From Solobacterium sp. (lineage in GTDB: Bacteria; Bacillota_I; Bacilli_A; Erysipelotrichales; Erysipelotrichaceae): a DNA stretch of 51,415 bases. This document shows positions 50,865-51,415 of this stretch, piece after piece (position 1 is the first letter of the stretch; the number at the start of each line of letters is the position of its first letter). A program made the translations under genes and the position numbers. The notes beneath the pieces were generated by a model, which made no database searches, was not told the DNA's origin, and saw only the letters and a program-made list of their open reading frames with translations. The stretch covers positions 1-51,415 of the forward strand of contig JAFWNG010000017.1 of the NCBI GenBank assembly GCA_017510405.1. Direction: 5' to 3'.

Positions 50865-51190
50865 TCACCGGACTGTGATCCTCCCTTCCGGAGTCCGGTA
50901 GGAATCCGGAACCGTACCGAGATAATTCAGGTAATCGATCAGGACCTGTACATCCGCCGTTCCGTTTGCGATGATGGGAGTGCTGTTTTTGAACGCGGTA
51001 TTTCCGTCGCCGCTGTCCATCATCACATACTCTGTGCAGGCAACGATATAGCGGGCTTCGGGATCCAGCGGTACATATTCCCCGTTCTGCAGAATATACA
51101 CGTCTTTGACCCTGCGTTCGCCTTCAATAGCTGTCATCATTCTTTTCTCATCCAGGATCACTCCGGATTTCACCGAAGTATCTATCAATC
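50865..51190 (-). pseudogene. C-terminal remnant of a 5'-nucleotidase / UDP-sugar hydrolase
   Basis: The minus strand from about 51190 reads IDTSVKSGVILDEKRMMTAI, RRVKDVYILQNGEYVPLDPE, then YIVACTEYVMMDSGDGNTAF, the substrate-binding half of the 5'-nucleotidase C-terminal domain ('T-S-V', 'l-d-p-x-x-x-Y-x-v-a', 'G-G-D/G-D-G-x-x-x-F'). The metallophosphatase domain and the start of the C-domain are missing; homology begins exactly where an IS200/IS605 right end stops. Intact proteins of this family are exported and 500 residues or longer. Confidence 0.8.
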
Positions 51191-51201
51191 CGGCAAGAGT
51201 A

Positions 51202-51230
51202 CCACGCCTGACCGACTGGATCAGACGTGG
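51202..51230 (-). repeat. Right-end hairpin of an IS200/IS605-family element
   Basis: CCACGCCTGA (51202-51211) and TCAGACGTGG (51221-51230) form a 10-bp stem with one G-T pair, starting 11 nt after the transposase stop. IS200/IS605 elements end in such subterminal palindromes that TnpA binds; the right cleavage site should be within the next 10-20 bp (about 51185-51200). Confidence 0.7.
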
Positions 51231-51240
51231 ATGAATTGCC

Positions 51241-51415
51241 TTAATCTTTTTGATGCTGAATATAATGTTTAACAACTGCAGTAGTTTTGTCGCTGACAGT
51301 ACCGATGAAATACGACAGACTCCAGAAATAAGGTTTCCAGTAGTAAGGCTTTAACTGCTCTGAAAAACACTGTCTGATTTTTCTTGACGAAGCCGATTTA
51401 AACGCATTCACGAAA
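51241..51415 (-). mobile_element. tnpA: IS200/IS605 transposase TnpA, C-terminal part (runs off window)
   Basis: The minus-strand frame entering from the right edge gives VNAFKSASSRKIRQCF, YYWKPYFWSLSYFIGTVSD and VVKHYIQHQKD before TAA at 51243-51241. This is the end of Y1 HUH transposases: 'S-S-R-x-I-R', 'W-x-x-x-Y/F-F-x-x-T-V' and the catalytic tyrosine in 'V-V-K-x-Y-I-x-x-Q'. The N-terminal HUH motif lies outside the window, so integrity cannot be judged. Confidence 0.85.

Overview
The window looks like chromosomal DNA of a low-to-mid GC Bacillota gut commensal. Gene families, strong AGGAGG ribosome-binding sites and many rho-independent terminators suggest an Erysipelotrichia-type organism; this placement is inference, because no rRNA or marker gene is present. 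Nearly everything is carbohydrate, uronate or redox metabolism with local regulators, plus decayed genes and mobile-element scraps. Both window ends lie in transposase fragments.

Layout. 0-4 kb: MurNAc salvage (PTS EIIBC murP, etherase murQ, divergent RpiR regulator) with a decayed DUF871/MupG-like hydrolase behind murP. 4-7.3 kb: a second PTS EIIBC operon with divergent LysR; its 6-phospho-beta-glucosidase gene is cut to about 79 codons and abuts a truncated sigma-like mobile ORF. 7.6-8.7 kb: a thiaminase-I-like gene with an in-frame amber stop. 9.1-10.7 kb: a DAACS symporter with an N-terminal ATPase-like domain. 11-16 kb: carboxylesterase and GH31 glycosidase, convergent with a GPH sugar transporter. 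16.3-18.5 kb: a truncated XRE gene, a three-part protein (unknown, PTS-IIB-like and ROK domains) and a decapitated phosphoglycerate-mutase-like gene. 19.7-24.4 kb: rhaB-rhaD-isomerase operon with divergent AraC regulator. 25-33.3 kb: CPBP protease, lipoprotein aldo/keto reductase, two GNATs, MerR, CotH surface protein and XRE-membrane protein. 33.7-40.7 kb: molybdenum island. 41-46.6 kb: lipoprotein, PheC-like dehydratase, MBL and HD hydrolases, beta-lactamase-like protein, M50-like protease. 46.8-50.7 kb: uxuB-uxuA, DMT transporter and AraC regulator. 50.9-51.4 kb: 5'-nucleotidase remnant next to an IS200/IS605 end.

The most interesting part is the molybdenum island. A four-cluster ferredoxin subunit overlaps a 1356-residue protein that reads as FAD/NAD(P)H oxidoreductase, then TorD/DmsD-like chaperone, then DmsA-like molybdoenzyme. 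Together they could be a soluble NAD(P)H-driven reductase carrying its own maturation factor. The convergent operon encodes a MobA-THEP1 fusion, an ECF S component and a small exported molybdopterin-binding-like protein. It is preceded by a compact RNA-like element (closing stem and three hairpins) followed by an intrinsic terminator, arranged like a riboswitch.

Regulation is visible at several places: a near-identical ACATTGCAAAAA-type motif in both the uxuA promoter and the promoter of the neighbouring AraC gene, a MerR promoter with a 19-bp spacer, and palindromes over the LysR and CPBP promoters. No tRNA, rRNA or CRISPR array was seen.
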